From NCBI GenBank assembly GCA_052117325.1, contig JBQKJJ010000002.1: a stretch of 64,000 nucleotides of DNA, one strand, 5' to 3'. Shown piece by piece: positions 52,504 to 61,281 of the stretch. The notes under the pieces were generated by a model. It did no database searches, was not told the DNA's origin, and worked only from the letters and a program-made list of their open reading frames with translations. This DNA is from CAG-964 sp902789345. Its GTDB lineage: Bacteria; Bacillota; Clostridia; Oscillospirales; Acutalibacteraceae. Position 1 is the first letter of the stretch. Each line of letters begins with the position of its first letter. The translations under genes and the position numbers were made by a program.

Positions 52504-53361
52504 TTAATAAAACATTGTACCGATACCCTCGTCAGAGAACATTTCAATAAGAATTGAATGCTCTATTCTGCCGTCTATAATGTGGGCACGCTTAACGCCC
52601 TGTCTTACTGCCTCTACACAGCAGTCAATTTTAGGTATCATACCGCCGCTTATAATGCCCTCTTTTTTCAGCATAGGAACCTCGCTTACATTGACAACAG
52701 GAATTAAAGTATTCTCATCGTCTTTATCTCTAAGCAAGCCACGAATATCTGTCATTAAAATAAGCTTGCACGCACCCAGCTTTGCGGCTATTTGTGCAGC
52801 TGCAATGTCTGCGTTAATGTTGTAAACATTGCCGTCGTATCCACCTGCAACAGTGGAGATAATAGGAACATAGCCGTTGCCTATGGCGTCGTTAATAACC
52901 TGTGTGTTTACCTCTCGTATTTCGCCTACAAAGCCCAAATCGTCAGCTGTAATAAGCTTGTCTGCCATAAGCATTTTTCCGTCAAGTCCGCACAAACCTA
53001 CAGCCTTGCCGCTGTGGTCGTTTAGGCACTGTACAAGGCTTTTGTTTACCTTGCCGGCAAGCACCATTTCAACAATTTCCATTGTTTCTGCGTCTGTTAC
53101 ACGCATACCGTTTATAAACTTGCTTTCCTTGCCTGTTTTTTTCAGCATTTGGCTTATTTCAGGGCCGCCGCCGTGAACAAGCACAACATTTACGCCTACC
53201 AAGTGCATTAGGACTATATCGCTCATAACAGCACTTTTAAGCTCTGGGCTGATCATAGCGTTTCCGCCATACTTAACAACAATGGTTTGTCCTGCGTACT
53301 TCTGAATATACGGCAGTGCCTGTATAAGCACATTTGCTCTTTTTTCGTTAGAAATATCCAT
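52504..53361 (-). CDS. argB: acetylglutamate kinase
   Basis: Phosphorylates N-acetylglutamate. 285 residues of the amino-acid kinase fold: VVKYGGNAM, VHGGGPEISQML, VCGLDGKML-like GLCGLDGKMLMA, NINADIAAAQIA, LILMTDIRGLLRD and GGMIPKIDCC. The length and an N-terminal helix suggest the arginine-sensitive type, so feedback inhibition is plausible. It lies 44 nt after argC. Confidence 0.96.
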   Translation of the reverse strand: MDISNEKRANVLIQALPYIQKYAGQTIVVKYGGNAMISPELKSAVMSDIVLMHLVGVNVVLVHGGGPEISQMLKKTGKESKFINGMRVTDAETMEIVEMVLAGKVNKSLVQCLNDHSGKAVGLCGLDGKMLMADKLITADDLGFVGEIREVNTQVINDAIGNGYVPIISTVAGGYDGNVYNINADIAAAQIAAKLGACKLILMTDIRGLLRDKDDENTLIPVVNVSEVPMLKKEGIISGGMIPKIDCCVEAVRQGVKRAHIIDGRIEHSILIEMFSDEGIGTMFY

Positions 53362-53405
53362 TTTTTATTCCTCGCTGTGTAAATTAAAATATACTGTCTT
53401 AGGTT

Positions 53406-54440
53406 TTAGAAAGCAGGCGGTATAATTTCAAGTCCTGTTTTTTCATCAAGACCGCATACAATATTCATATTCTGAATTGCCTGTCCGGCCGCACCCTTAA
53501 CCATATTGTCAATAGCCGAAACAGCCACCAATGTGCCTGTACGATTGTCCATATGCAATGAAACATCGCCAAAGTTTGAATACTTAATGTTGTGAATATC
53601 TGCAACCTGTCCCTTTGGCAAAAGTCTTACAAAATATTCATCGTTATAAAATTCCTCGTAAGCCTGTCTTACCTGCTCCTCTGTTACGCCCTCTTTCAGA
53701 GGTGCATAAACAGTTGAAAGAATACCCCTGTTTACCGGCAGCAAATGAGGAACAAATGTAATCTTTACCGGCTTGTTTGCCAGGTGTGAAAGTGTTTGCT
53801 CAATTTCAGGAGTATGGCGGTGACAAGCAACCTTGTAAGGGTGGAAGCCCTCGTTAAGGTCTGTAAAGTGTGTGTTTTGGGACAAGCCTCTGCCGGCACC
53901 TGTAGCGCCGCTTTTGCAGTCGGCTATAATGCCCTTTGTTTCTACCAAACCCTTAGCTACGGCAGGGCCAATAGCAAGAGGTACGCCTGTTGTGTAGCAG
54001 CCAGGGTTGGCAATAGTTTTCTTACCCTTTATATTATCTCTGAAAAATTCAGGCAGTGCATAAACGGAGTTTTTATGAAGCTCCTTGTCGGTATATTCAC
54101 CGCCGTACCATTCCTTGTAGTCGTCTTCGTTTTCAAGTCTGAAGTCTGCACCCAGGTCAATAAAAATCTTATCCTTATCAAAGCACACCTTAGCAAGCTC
54201 CTGTGAAAGTCCGTGTGGAAGCGCCGCAAATATAACCTGACATTTGTCAACAACCTGGTCTGCATTTTCGCAAACCATATCGTTTAGGTTGTAATAAGAC
54301 GGGTACACCTGACTAATAGCCTTACCCTCAAAGCTGACTGAGCTTATTGCCGTAAGCTGTGCCTGCGGGTGGCTCATAAGCAATCTTACAAGCTCTGCAC
54401 CTGCGTAACCGGTAGCTCCTATAATTCCTACCTTAATCAT
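53406..54440 (-). CDS. argC: N-acetyl-gamma-glutamyl-phosphate reductase
   Basis: Reduces acetylglutamyl phosphate to the semialdehyde with NADPH. 344 residues: the dinucleotide motif GIIGATGYAGAELVRLL, the catalytic cysteine in NPGCYTTG, KSGATGAGRG and HRHTPEIEQ are present. Followed by argB and preceded by argH, in usual arginine operon fashion. Confidence 0.97.
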   Translation of the reverse strand: MIKVGIIGATGYAGAELVRLLMSHPQAQLTAISSVSFEGKAISQVYPSYYNLNDMVCENADQVVDKCQVIFAALPHGLSQELAKVCFDKDKIFIDLGADFRLENEDDYKEWYGGEYTDKELHKNSVYALPEFFRDNIKGKKTIANPGCYTTGVPLAIGPAVAKGLVETKGIIADCKSGATGAGRGLSQNTHFTDLNEGFHPYKVACHRHTPEIEQTLSHLANKPVKITFVPHLLPVNRGILSTVYAPLKEGVTEEQVRQAYEEFYNDEYFVRLLPKGQVADIHNIKYSNFGDVSLHMDNRTGTLVAVSAIDNMVKGAAGQAIQNMNIVCGLDEKTGLEIIPPAF

Positions 54441-54508
54441 TTTATCATCCTCTTAATTTTTAATTTATTTCTAAAACCGTATGGGTAATTATAATTTTAC
54501 TCTGAAAA

Positions 54509-55873
54509 TTACTTAATAAGCTCTCTAACCTCTTTAACGGCGTTAAGTACATTTGCCGGGCCACCGTATGGGTTTCTTTCCTTTACGCACTTTTCAAGCG
54601 AGATAGCCTCGTAAACGCCCTCGTCAAAGGTGTCGCAAATTGCCTTGTATTCCTCTATAGGCAGGGTCTCAAGAGTTTCGCCCTTTTCTATGCACAGTGC
54701 AACCAATGAGCCTGTTGCCTTGTAGGCATCTCTGAAAGGAAGTCCCTTTTTAACCAAATAGTCTGCACAGTCGGTAGCGTTTATAAATCCGCCTGCGGCA
54801 GCCTTACGCATATTTTGCGGAATAACCGTCATTGTATCAAGCATAGGTGTAAAGGCTGTAATACACATTTTAACAGTGTCAACAGCGTCAAACACAGCCT
54901 CTTTATCCTCCTGCATATCCTTATTGTATGCAAGAGCTATACCCTTCATTGCTGTAAGCAAACCCTGCAAATCGCCGAACACTCTGCCTGATTTACCACG
55001 AACAAGCTCTGCAATGTCAGGATTTTTCTTTTGCGGCATAATTGATGAGCCTGTAGAAAAAGCGTCGTCAAGCTCAATAAACTTAAACTCCCAAGAACAC
55101 CACATAATAATTTCTTCTGAAAATCTTGAAAGGTGAACCATAATAATAGACAGCGCCGAAGCAAGCTCCAAACAGAAATCACGGTCTGATACACCGTCAA
55201 GACTGTTTCTTGTCATACTGTCAAAGCCTAAAAGCTTTGTTGTAATACTTCTGTCTATAGGGTATGTTGTGCAAGCCAATGCACAGCTGCCAAGAGGATT
55301 TACATTCATTCTTTTTTGTGTATCCTCAAGTCTGGACAGGTCACGCAAAAGCATTTCGGCATATGCCATAAGGTGGTGGCCAAAGGTTATAGGCTGTGCC
55401 CTTTGCAGGTGTGTATAGCCCGGCATAACGGTTTCGGCATACTCCTCTGCCTTGTTGCAAATAACCTCTATTAAGCCCTTAACAAGAGATTTTAATTCAT
55501 CTATCTGATTACGCAAATACAGTCTTACATCAAGTGCAACCTGGTCGTTACGGCTTCTGGCTGTGTGCAGTCTTTTACCGTTGTCACCCAGTCTTTTTGT
55601 TAATTCGCCCTCAATAAAGGTGTGAATATCCTCTGCCTCCATATCAATGCTTAGCTTACCGCTTTCTATGTCGGCCAAAATTTCCTGCAAGCCCTTGCAA
55701 ATAATCTCTGCCTGCTCTTTTTCTATAATGCCGCACTGTCCAAGCATAGTTGCGTGTGCAATACTGCCTGTAATATCCTCCTTATACATTCTGCTGTCAA
55801 AGGATATAGATGAGTTAAAATCGTTTGTTGTTTTGCTTATTTCCTTTTGAAATCTGCCTGTCCACAGCTTCAT
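54509..55873 (-). CDS. argH: argininosuccinate lyase
   Basis: Splits argininosuccinate into arginine and fumarate, the last step. 454 residues from ATG 55873, chosen because GAGGTG lies 6 nt upstream; the frame opens with GTG 55882 inside that site. LWTGRFQKEISK, HTARSRNDQVALD, PGYTHLQRAQPI and the signature GSSIMPQKKNPD are visible. It is 96 nt after argG. Confidence 0.96.
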   Translation of the reverse strand: MKLWTGRFQKEISKTTNDFNSSISFDSRMYKEDITGSIAHATMLGQCGIIEKEQAEIICKGLQEILADIESGKLSIDMEAEDIHTFIEGELTKRLGDNGKRLHTARSRNDQVALDVRLYLRNQIDELKSLVKGLIEVICNKAEEYAETVMPGYTHLQRAQPITFGHHLMAYAEMLLRDLSRLEDTQKRMNVNPLGSCALACTTYPIDRSITTKLLGFDSMTRNSLDGVSDRDFCLELASALSIIMVHLSRFSEEIIMWCSWEFKFIELDDAFSTGSSIMPQKKNPDIAELVRGKSGRVFGDLQGLLTAMKGIALAYNKDMQEDKEAVFDAVDTVKMCITAFTPMLDTMTVIPQNMRKAAAGGFINATDCADYLVKKGLPFRDAYKATGSLVALCIEKGETLETLPIEEYKAICDTFDEGVYEAISLEKCVKERNPYGGPANVLNAVKEVRELIK

Positions 55874-55969
55874 TTGTTTCACCTCATAAATTAGTATATG
55901 GGACGAGTGGCAAAAAGCACCCGTCCCTTTAGGATTAATTGCTATTTAATAGTGCCTAATCAAACAAAA

Positions 55970-57199
55970 TTACTTAATTAAGCCCTTTTTTGCTCTTACC
56001 TCTATTGGTAGGCCAAACAGATTAATGAAGCCCTCAGAATCGTTCTGGTCGTAAACCTCGTCCTCATCAAATGTAGCAATTTCTTCGTCATACAGTGAGT
56101 ATGGTGAAGTAACGCCTGCGTCAATAATATTGCCCTTGTACAGCTTTAGCTTAACATCACCTGTTACTGTCTGCTGTGTGCTGTCAACAAATGCTGAGAT
56201 AGCCTCTCTTAAAGGTGTGTACCACTGACCGTAGTATACAAGCTCTGCAAAACGGTTAGCAACAACCTCTTTGTAATGCTGTGTATCTCTGTCAAGGCAA
56301 ATTTCCTCAAGCTTTGCGTGTGCTGTATATAGAATTGTACCGCCCGGTGTTTCGTATACGCCTCTAGCCTTCATACCAACAAGTCTGTTTTCAACAATAT
56401 CGGTTATACCAATGCCGTTTTCGCCGCCAAGCTTGTTCAGCTTTTTAATAATTGAAACGCCGTCCATCTTTTCGCCGTCAATAGCTACCGGAATACCCTT
56501 TTCAAATGAAATTGTTACATATGTTGGCTTGTCAGGTGCCTGCTCAGGTGAAACGCCAAGCTCCAAAAAGCCCTCTTTGTTATACATTGGCTCGTTAGCC
56601 GGATCCTCAAGGTCTAGTCCCTCGTGTGACAAGTGCCATAGGTTCTTATCCTTTGAGTAATTTGTTTCTCTGTTAATCTTTAGAGGAATCTTTTTAGCCT
56701 CAGCATAAGCAATTTCCTCTTCTCTTGACTTAAACTCCCATGTTCTCCATGGTGCAATAATTGTCATATCCGGTGCATAAGCTTTAATAGCAAGCTCAAA
56801 ACGAACCTGGTCGTTACCCTTACCTGTACAGCCGTGGCAAATAGCGTCAGCACCCTCTGCCTTAGCAATTTCTACAAGTCTTTTAGCAATAATAGGTCTT
56901 GCAAAAGATGTACCCAACAGATACTTACCCTCGTAAACAGCACCTGCTTTGATTGTAGGGAATATGTAGTCCTCTACAAACTCTTTGTTAAGGTCTTCAA
57001 TGTATAGCTTTGAAGCGCCTGTTGCAATAGCCTTTTCCTCAAGACCGTCAAGCTCTGTACCCTGACCAACATCGCCGGAAACAGCAATAACCTCACAATT
57101 ATTATAATTTTCCTTTAGCCAAGGAATAATAATTGATGTGTCAAGACCGCCTGAATAAGCCAGTACAACTTTTTTAACATCTTTCTTTTTCTTTGCCAT
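55970..57199 (-). CDS. argG: argininosuccinate synthase
   Basis: Condenses citrulline and aspartate using ATP. 409 residues. The N-type PP-loop VVLAYSGGLDTSIIIPWLKE, CHGCTGKGNDQVRFE and GIGITDIVENRLVGMKARGVYE mark the family. GGGAGGTC precedes ATG 57199. First gene of the arginine operon, with a well-formed promoter and an ARG-box-like operator about 95-110 nt upstream. Confidence 0.97.
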   Translation of the reverse strand: MAKKKKDVKKVVLAYSGGLDTSIIIPWLKENYNNCEVIAVSGDVGQGTELDGLEEKAIATGASKLYIEDLNKEFVEDYIFPTIKAGAVYEGKYLLGTSFARPIIAKRLVEIAKAEGADAICHGCTGKGNDQVRFELAIKAYAPDMTIIAPWRTWEFKSREEEIAYAEAKKIPLKINRETNYSKDKNLWHLSHEGLDLEDPANEPMYNKEGFLELGVSPEQAPDKPTYVTISFEKGIPVAIDGEKMDGVSIIKKLNKLGGENGIGITDIVENRLVGMKARGVYETPGGTILYTAHAKLEEICLDRDTQHYKEVVANRFAELVYYGQWYTPLREAISAFVDSTQQTVTGDVKLKLYKGNIIDAGVTSPYSLYDEEIATFDEDEVYDQNDSEGFINLFGLPIEVRAKKGLIK

Positions 57200-57256
57200 G
57201 ATAATGACCTCCCGTATATTTAAATAAAATGTTTTTATTTATTGATTACAAGTTAT

Positions 57257-57284
57257 ATTATACTCACTCTATGCAAAAAATCAA
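57257..57284 (-). promoter_or_regulatory. sigmaA promoter of the arginine operon
   Basis: On the - strand TTGATT (57284-57279), 16 bp, perfect TATAAT (57262-57257), about 58 nt before argG. The -35 lies within one arm of a 12 bp inverted repeat. Confidence 0.8.
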
Positions 57285-57322
57285 GAAATATTTGTATATT
57301 TATTCAAGCCCTTGATTTTTTG
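57274..57322. repeat. 12 bp perfect inverted repeat around the argG operator
   Basis: CAAAAAATCAAG (57274-57285) and CTTGATTTTTTG (57311-57322) are exact reverse complements, 25 bp apart, enclosing an ARG-box-like sequence. The left arm includes the argG -35. Confidence 0.8.
57293..57306. promoter_or_regulatory. ARG-box-like operator upstream of argG
   Basis: TGTATATTTATTCA fits the ArgR/AhrC dyad (TGNATA, 2 bp, TATTCA). It starts 9 bp upstream of the argG -35. ArgR/AhrC repression by arginine is inferred. Confidence 0.65.
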
Positions 57323-57447
57323 TAGCAATATATATTTTAATTTAACATTTTTAAAAACTTATTTCTAAGTTTTCCACATTTTCAACATAATTTTTGACAT
57401 TAGCTGTACTGTCAGCCATTTATGAGTATGCATTATTCAAAAATATT

Positions 57448-57461
57448 TGCATATTTATTCA
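57448..57461. promoter_or_regulatory. second ARG-box-like operator in the argG/flavin reductase divergent region
   Basis: TGCATATTTATTCA, same dyad pattern. A weaker relative (TGTATATTCATTTA, 57478-57491) overlaps the -35 of the + strand promoter. Confidence 0.55.
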
Positions 57462-57476
57462 CATATACGCAAGGTA

Positions 57477-57505
57477 TTGTATATTCATTTAAGTAATGCT
57501 ATAAT
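57477..57505 (+). promoter_or_regulatory. sigmaA promoter of the flavin reductase/SDR pair
   Basis: TTGTAT (57477-57482), 17 bp, perfect TATAAT (57500-57505) preceded by TGC (extended -10), 58 nt before ATG 57564. Confidence 0.8.
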
Positions 57506-57563
57506 AATTTCAGCAGCTATTAATATAATTTATAATACACATTTCTAAAAAGGAGATTTTACT

Positions 57564-58076
57564 ATGAGCAGCTTTAAGGAAATTAAACCCATAGAAATTA
57601 CAGAGAACCCGTTTAAGCTGATAGGCAATGACTGGATGCTTGTAACAGCAGAACATGAGGGCAAGTGCAATATGATGACTGCCAGCTGGGGCGGTGTGGG
57701 CATTATGTGGAATAAGCCTGTTGCCTTTACCTTTATAAGACCACAGCGTTACACATTTGGTATGCTTGAAAACGAAGATATGTTCTCCCTTTGCTTCCTA
57801 CCTGAAAGCTACCGCAGTGCGCTAAAGCTTTGCGGTACAAAAAGCGGCAGAGATATTGACAAGGTATCGGAAACAAAGCTGACTGTTGAACATACTGACG
57901 GTGTGCCGTACTTTGCAGAGTCTAAGCTTGTACTGGTTTGCAAAAAGCTTTACGGACAATTCCTTTCAGAGGATAACCTGACAGAAAAGTCGCTGAAGTC
58001 TAACTACAACGCCGAGGGCAGTGACTGGCACAAAATGTATATAAATGAAATTGTAAAGGTTCTTGTAAAGGAATAA
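57564..58076 (+). CDS. flavin reductase-like FMN-binding protein
   Basis: 170 residues with the flavin-reductase split-barrel pattern: NPFKLIGNDWMLVTAE, CNMMTASWGGVGIMWNKPVA and FTFIRPQRYTFGMLEN, the FMN-binding core. The natural substrate is unknown; related proteins reduce flavin or act as NAD(P)H oxidoreductases. AAGGAG precedes ATG 57564. It is followed 1 nt later by an SDR gene and reads divergently from argG across a region with ARG-box-like dyads. Confidence 0.88.
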   Translation: MSSFKEIKPIEITENPFKLIGNDWMLVTAEHEGKCNMMTASWGGVGIMWNKPVAFTFIRPQRYTFGMLENEDMFSLCFLPESYRSALKLCGTKSGRDIDKVSETKLTVEHTDGVPYFAESKLVLVCKKLYGQFLSEDNLTEKSLKSNYNAEGSDWHKMYINEIVKVLVKE

Positions 58077-58077
58077 T

Positions 58078-58812
58078 ATGTCAAAAACAGCGTTAGTAAC
58101 AGGCGCTTCTAAGGGTATAGGAGCAGAAATAGCCATACAGCTTGCAAAAAACGGCTTTAATGTTGCCATTAACTACAACAAAAGCAAAGCAGAAGCAGAA
58201 AAGGTGCTCCAAAAAATAATAGACCGTGGAGGCCATGCCGAAATATTCCAGGCAGATGTTGGCGACTATGCAGCAGTAAAAAATATGGTAGACAGCATAT
58301 ACAAGGAGTTTGGCTTTATTGATGTTCTTGTAAACAATGCCGGCATAGCACAGCAAATACTGTTTACTGATATTACACCGGAAATTTGGTCAAATATGAT
58401 AAACACAAACCTTACAGGTGTATACAACTGCTGTAACACTGTGCTTCCAAAAATGATACATTCGCACACAGGCTGTATAATTAACATAGCCTCTATGTGG
58501 GGAGAAACAGGCGGAAGCTGTGAGGTTCACTACTCGGCTGCCAAGGCAGGAGTAATAGGCTTAACAAAGGCATTGGCAAAGGAAGTAGGCCTAAGCGGAA
58601 TAAGGGTAAACTGCGTTTCGCCTGGGGTAATAAAAACCGAAATGATGTCCTCCTTTTCAGATGACACCCTAAGAGAGCTTAAAGAAGAATCCCCCCTTAA
58701 CAGGCTGGGCACTGCGCTTGATGTAGCAAATGCGGTTGTCTTTTTGGCAGATGAAAAGGCATCGTTCATTACAGGCCAAGTGCTGAGCGTAAACGGCGGA
58801 ATACTGATATAA
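58078..58812 (+). CDS. SDR family oxidoreductase (FabG-like)
   Basis: 244 residues, short-chain dehydrogenase. VTGASKGIGAEIA (NADP(H)-binding), VLVNNAGIA, a catalytic Ser in INIASMWGE, Tyr/Lys in HYSAAKAGVIG, and the C-terminal SFITGQVLSVNGGI. Resembles 3-oxoacyl-ACP reductase, but the genome's main fabG is expected in a fatty-acid cluster and no such genes are here. It starts 1 nt after the flavin reductase stop with AAAGGA upstream, so the pair is translationally linked. Confidence 0.88.
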   Translation: MSKTALVTGASKGIGAEIAIQLAKNGFNVAINYNKSKAEAEKVLQKIIDRGGHAEIFQADVGDYAAVKNMVDSIYKEFGFIDVLVNNAGIAQQILFTDITPEIWSNMINTNLTGVYNCCNTVLPKMIHSHTGCIINIASMWGETGGSCEVHYSAAKAGVIGLTKALAKEVGLSGIRVNCVSPGVIKTEMMSSFSDDTLRELKEESPLNRLGTALDVANAVVFLADEKASFITGQVLSVNGGILI

Positions 58813-58829
58813 CAAAATAATACACAACG

Positions 58830-58875
58830 AAAAAGGCTTTTTGATTGGGAACATTCCCTTTCAAAAAGCCTTTTT
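58830..58875. terminator. bidirectional terminator between the SDR gene and the ABC-2 operon
   Basis: AAAAAGGCTTTTTGA pairs with TCAAAAAGCCTTTTT around a loop with an inner GGGAA/TTCCC pair; it ends both convergent transcripts. Confidence 0.9.
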
Positions 58876-58901
58876 ATGTACGCACTATGCGGTTTTTTCA
58901 G

Positions 58902-60029
58902 CTACCAATTCCTGATTTTTATTCTGTTAATTACAAAGCCTAAAGCGTATACAGCCGCAATGTAAATAAGCATATACAAAATATACCTGCTGTCATACAA
59001 AGCGTTTAAGTAGTAAAACGGCGGAAAAACATACTGCAAAGCATTGCCTGGCAGTACAACAAACACAGGGCATACAGCCAGCATTATAAGCATAAGCCCC
59101 GGCAAAACAGAGCCGATTACCTGTACCCTGCCGCAAATTTCGCCTATTAGAATACTAAAGCCTATAGACATTATTACATACAAAAGCATAAGCAAAAGCT
59201 CTTTGCCAAAAGATGTAAAAACTCCGGAAATTCCCAGTGCCACCAAAACAAACACCGCCGTGTTTATTGCCGACACTGCTATGTATTCTCCCTCAACAAA
59301 TATGTGCCTGTTTGGATTAATCCAGGCAAGGGCACCTCTTTTTTTGTCGTTCATAAAGTACATTACAGAGGCAAGGGAAGTAAGCATTACAAACATAGCC
59401 AAAACTCCACGCAAAGGGGTAAAAAGAAAATTGGTTTCCTCCACCTTGGTATCGGAATTTAAAAATGAAATGTCCATAATATCGTCTTTTATATCGGACG
59501 CATTGTAGTAGCGTTCCTTTAACTGTTCGTTATCCTCACCGTAATTGTTGCTCATAAAGTCAGAGTATAAATCATATGCAAGGTAAGGGTACAGCTTAGC
59601 ATACAGCTTTTCCCTTGCAAGTATTAAAAAAGCACTGTCCTCCTGCTGGTAAATCTGCACAAACGGCTTTTTAAAGCCTCCGTCCTCTACATATTCTTTC
59701 ATACCTTTTTCTGTATTGTCCGTAAAAATCCAGCAAGCGTCGGATATACCGTTTTCAACATTACTGTACGCCTGTTCTTTACTGCTTGCTGTGCTGAATT
59801 TAACAACGCTTTTTTCTGATGTTAATTCCTTTATTATGTCGGTTGCCACGGTGTCGTTGCTGTTTTCGGCACATAGGGTAATAGAAACCACCCTGCCTCC
59901 GTCATTAGAGGAAAACAGAATAATAACCGTCATAACTATAATTAAAAGCAAAGCCGTTACAAAGGCTGGCTTTTTATATAACCTTTTGTTCATCATAAAA
60001 AGACGAACCATACTGTTTCTAAAATTCAT
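58902..60029 (-). CDS. ABC-2 type transporter permease
   Basis: 375 residues from ATG 60029, placed 8 nt after the previous permease stop with AGGTG upstream; a frame opens farther up at 60110 but overlaps that gene. One N-terminal helix (PAFVTALLLIIVMTVIILF), an extracellular domain (about 45-205), then five helices at the C-terminus. This matches the ABC2_membrane/YhgE-like architecture (DUF3533-type) of drug or peptide exporters. Pairs with the next permease. Confidence 0.85.
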   Translation of the reverse strand: MNFRNSMVRLFMMNKRLYKKPAFVTALLLIIVMTVIILFSSNDGGRVVSITLCAENSNDTVATDIIKELTSEKSVVKFSTASSKEQAYSNVENGISDACWIFTDNTEKGMKEYVEDGGFKKPFVQIYQQEDSAFLILAREKLYAKLYPYLAYDLYSDFMSNNYGEDNEQLKERYYNASDIKDDIMDISFLNSDTKVEETNFLFTPLRGVLAMFVMLTSLASVMYFMNDKKRGALAWINPNRHIFVEGEYIAVSAINTAVFVLVALGISGVFTSFGKELLLMLLYVIMSIGFSILIGEICGRVQVIGSVLPGLMLIMLAVCPVFVVLPGNALQYVFPPFYYLNALYDSRYILYMLIYIAAVYALGFVINRIKIRNW

Positions 60030-60037
60030 AGCTGCAC

Positions 60038-61279
60038 CTATATGTGTGATAATTTTCTTCTGCGTATTAACAATGCAAGTATAACAAACACCACAGCATA
60101 AGCAACACAAAGCGCTGTGCCTATGCTTGGTGTGCCTAAAGCCAGAGCCGACCTTACACTGCTAAAAGCCGCCCCTGACGGCAGATAAAAGGCAACTGTT
60201 CTTATTGCCTGCGGGAAAAAATAGTCAGGATAAAAGCACCCCGAAATATAGCCTAAGCCTGCCGCAGCAACAAACTGCACCAAAACTCCGCTTATAATTC
60301 CCGAGGTTATTTCATATAAAAAATACTGCATTGCACAAACAGCGGCAACTGCCGGTATAACATTCAGCCACAAAACAAGCATTGACTGAATATTTATATT
60401 TACAATACCAATATCCTCAAAATTAACAAAGCTGCCGCAAACTCCAACTATAACCGCAACAATTAAAACAGTAGCAACGGAAAACAGTACAAACGAGAGA
60501 AATTCCCCTAATACCATACCTGTAACGCCTGCTCCCTTAGAGCTTAAAAGCCGATTAAAGGAAAGATTTTTTTTAGCAAGCAAAGGACAAAAGGCTATGC
60601 CGAACAACAGCAAAAACAGAGTAGCTATTCCGCAAAAATAATAACTTGCTGAATTAAGCCCGTCTTTTAGCCCTATGTTTTCAACCTGTGCAGTGTTGCT
60701 CCGTGAAAAAACAAGGTTAATATACATAATATTCATTTCCTTGTTTTTGTCAGACATATTTTCGGTATTGTTAGTGTCGTAGCAATATTGGGCGGCGGCT
60801 GTTATGCCTGTTTGAGTTTTTGTTATCATATTGGTTACGGTTTTTACAGCCTCGGCAGAAAGTACAGCGCCAATAGACGATGAACTCTCTTTCATAACAT
60901 ATTTTAAAGATTTGTTTTCGCCGTTAAGCACAGACTCTACAAACCCCTCCGGTACAAGCACATATGCGCTTATTGTATCGTCTGAAAGTTTTTCCTTTGC
61001 GTCATCTTCACTGTTGCACCGAACTAAATCTATTGAAAGCCGTGAAGTATCAAGGTTTTCCAGTGCTGTAATACCTGCCTTAAAATAGCTGTCGGAATAA
61101 TCCCCCACTACACCTATTTTTATTTTTTCACTGCTCTCAGACGATGTATTGCTTTTTATAACTACACCTAAGGTTGCCGCTACACCCAAAACCAGTATTA
61201 ATGTTACCGCTATTACCCACGGATACGCCCGCAGGTATCTTTTTAGCTGTAGCTTAAAATACGCTGAAAATCTTTTCAT
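60038..61279 (-). CDS. ABC-2 type transporter permease
   Basis: 413 residues with one N-terminal helix (VIAVTLILVLGVAATLGVVI), a large extracellular domain (about 40-205) and six C-terminal helices ending in a short basic tail. Same architecture as its neighbour; the two probably form a heterodimer. It starts 2 nt after the ATPase gene, so expression is tightly coupled. Substrate unknown. Confidence 0.86.
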   Translation of the reverse strand: MKRFSAYFKLQLKRYLRAYPWVIAVTLILVLGVAATLGVVIKSNTSSESSEKIKIGVVGDYSDSYFKAGITALENLDTSRLSIDLVRCNSEDDAKEKLSDDTISAYVLVPEGFVESVLNGENKSLKYVMKESSSSIGAVLSAEAVKTVTNMITKTQTGITAAAQYCYDTNNTENMSDKNKEMNIMYINLVFSRSNTAQVENIGLKDGLNSASYYFCGIATLFLLLFGIAFCPLLAKKNLSFNRLLSSKGAGVTGMVLGEFLSFVLFSVATVLIVAVIVGVCGSFVNFEDIGIVNINIQSMLVLWLNVIPAVAAVCAMQYFLYEITSGIISGVLVQFVAAAGLGYISGCFYPDYFFPQAIRTVAFYLPSGAAFSSVRSALALGTPSIGTALCVAYAVVFVILALLIRRRKLSHI

Positions 61280-61281
61280 AA

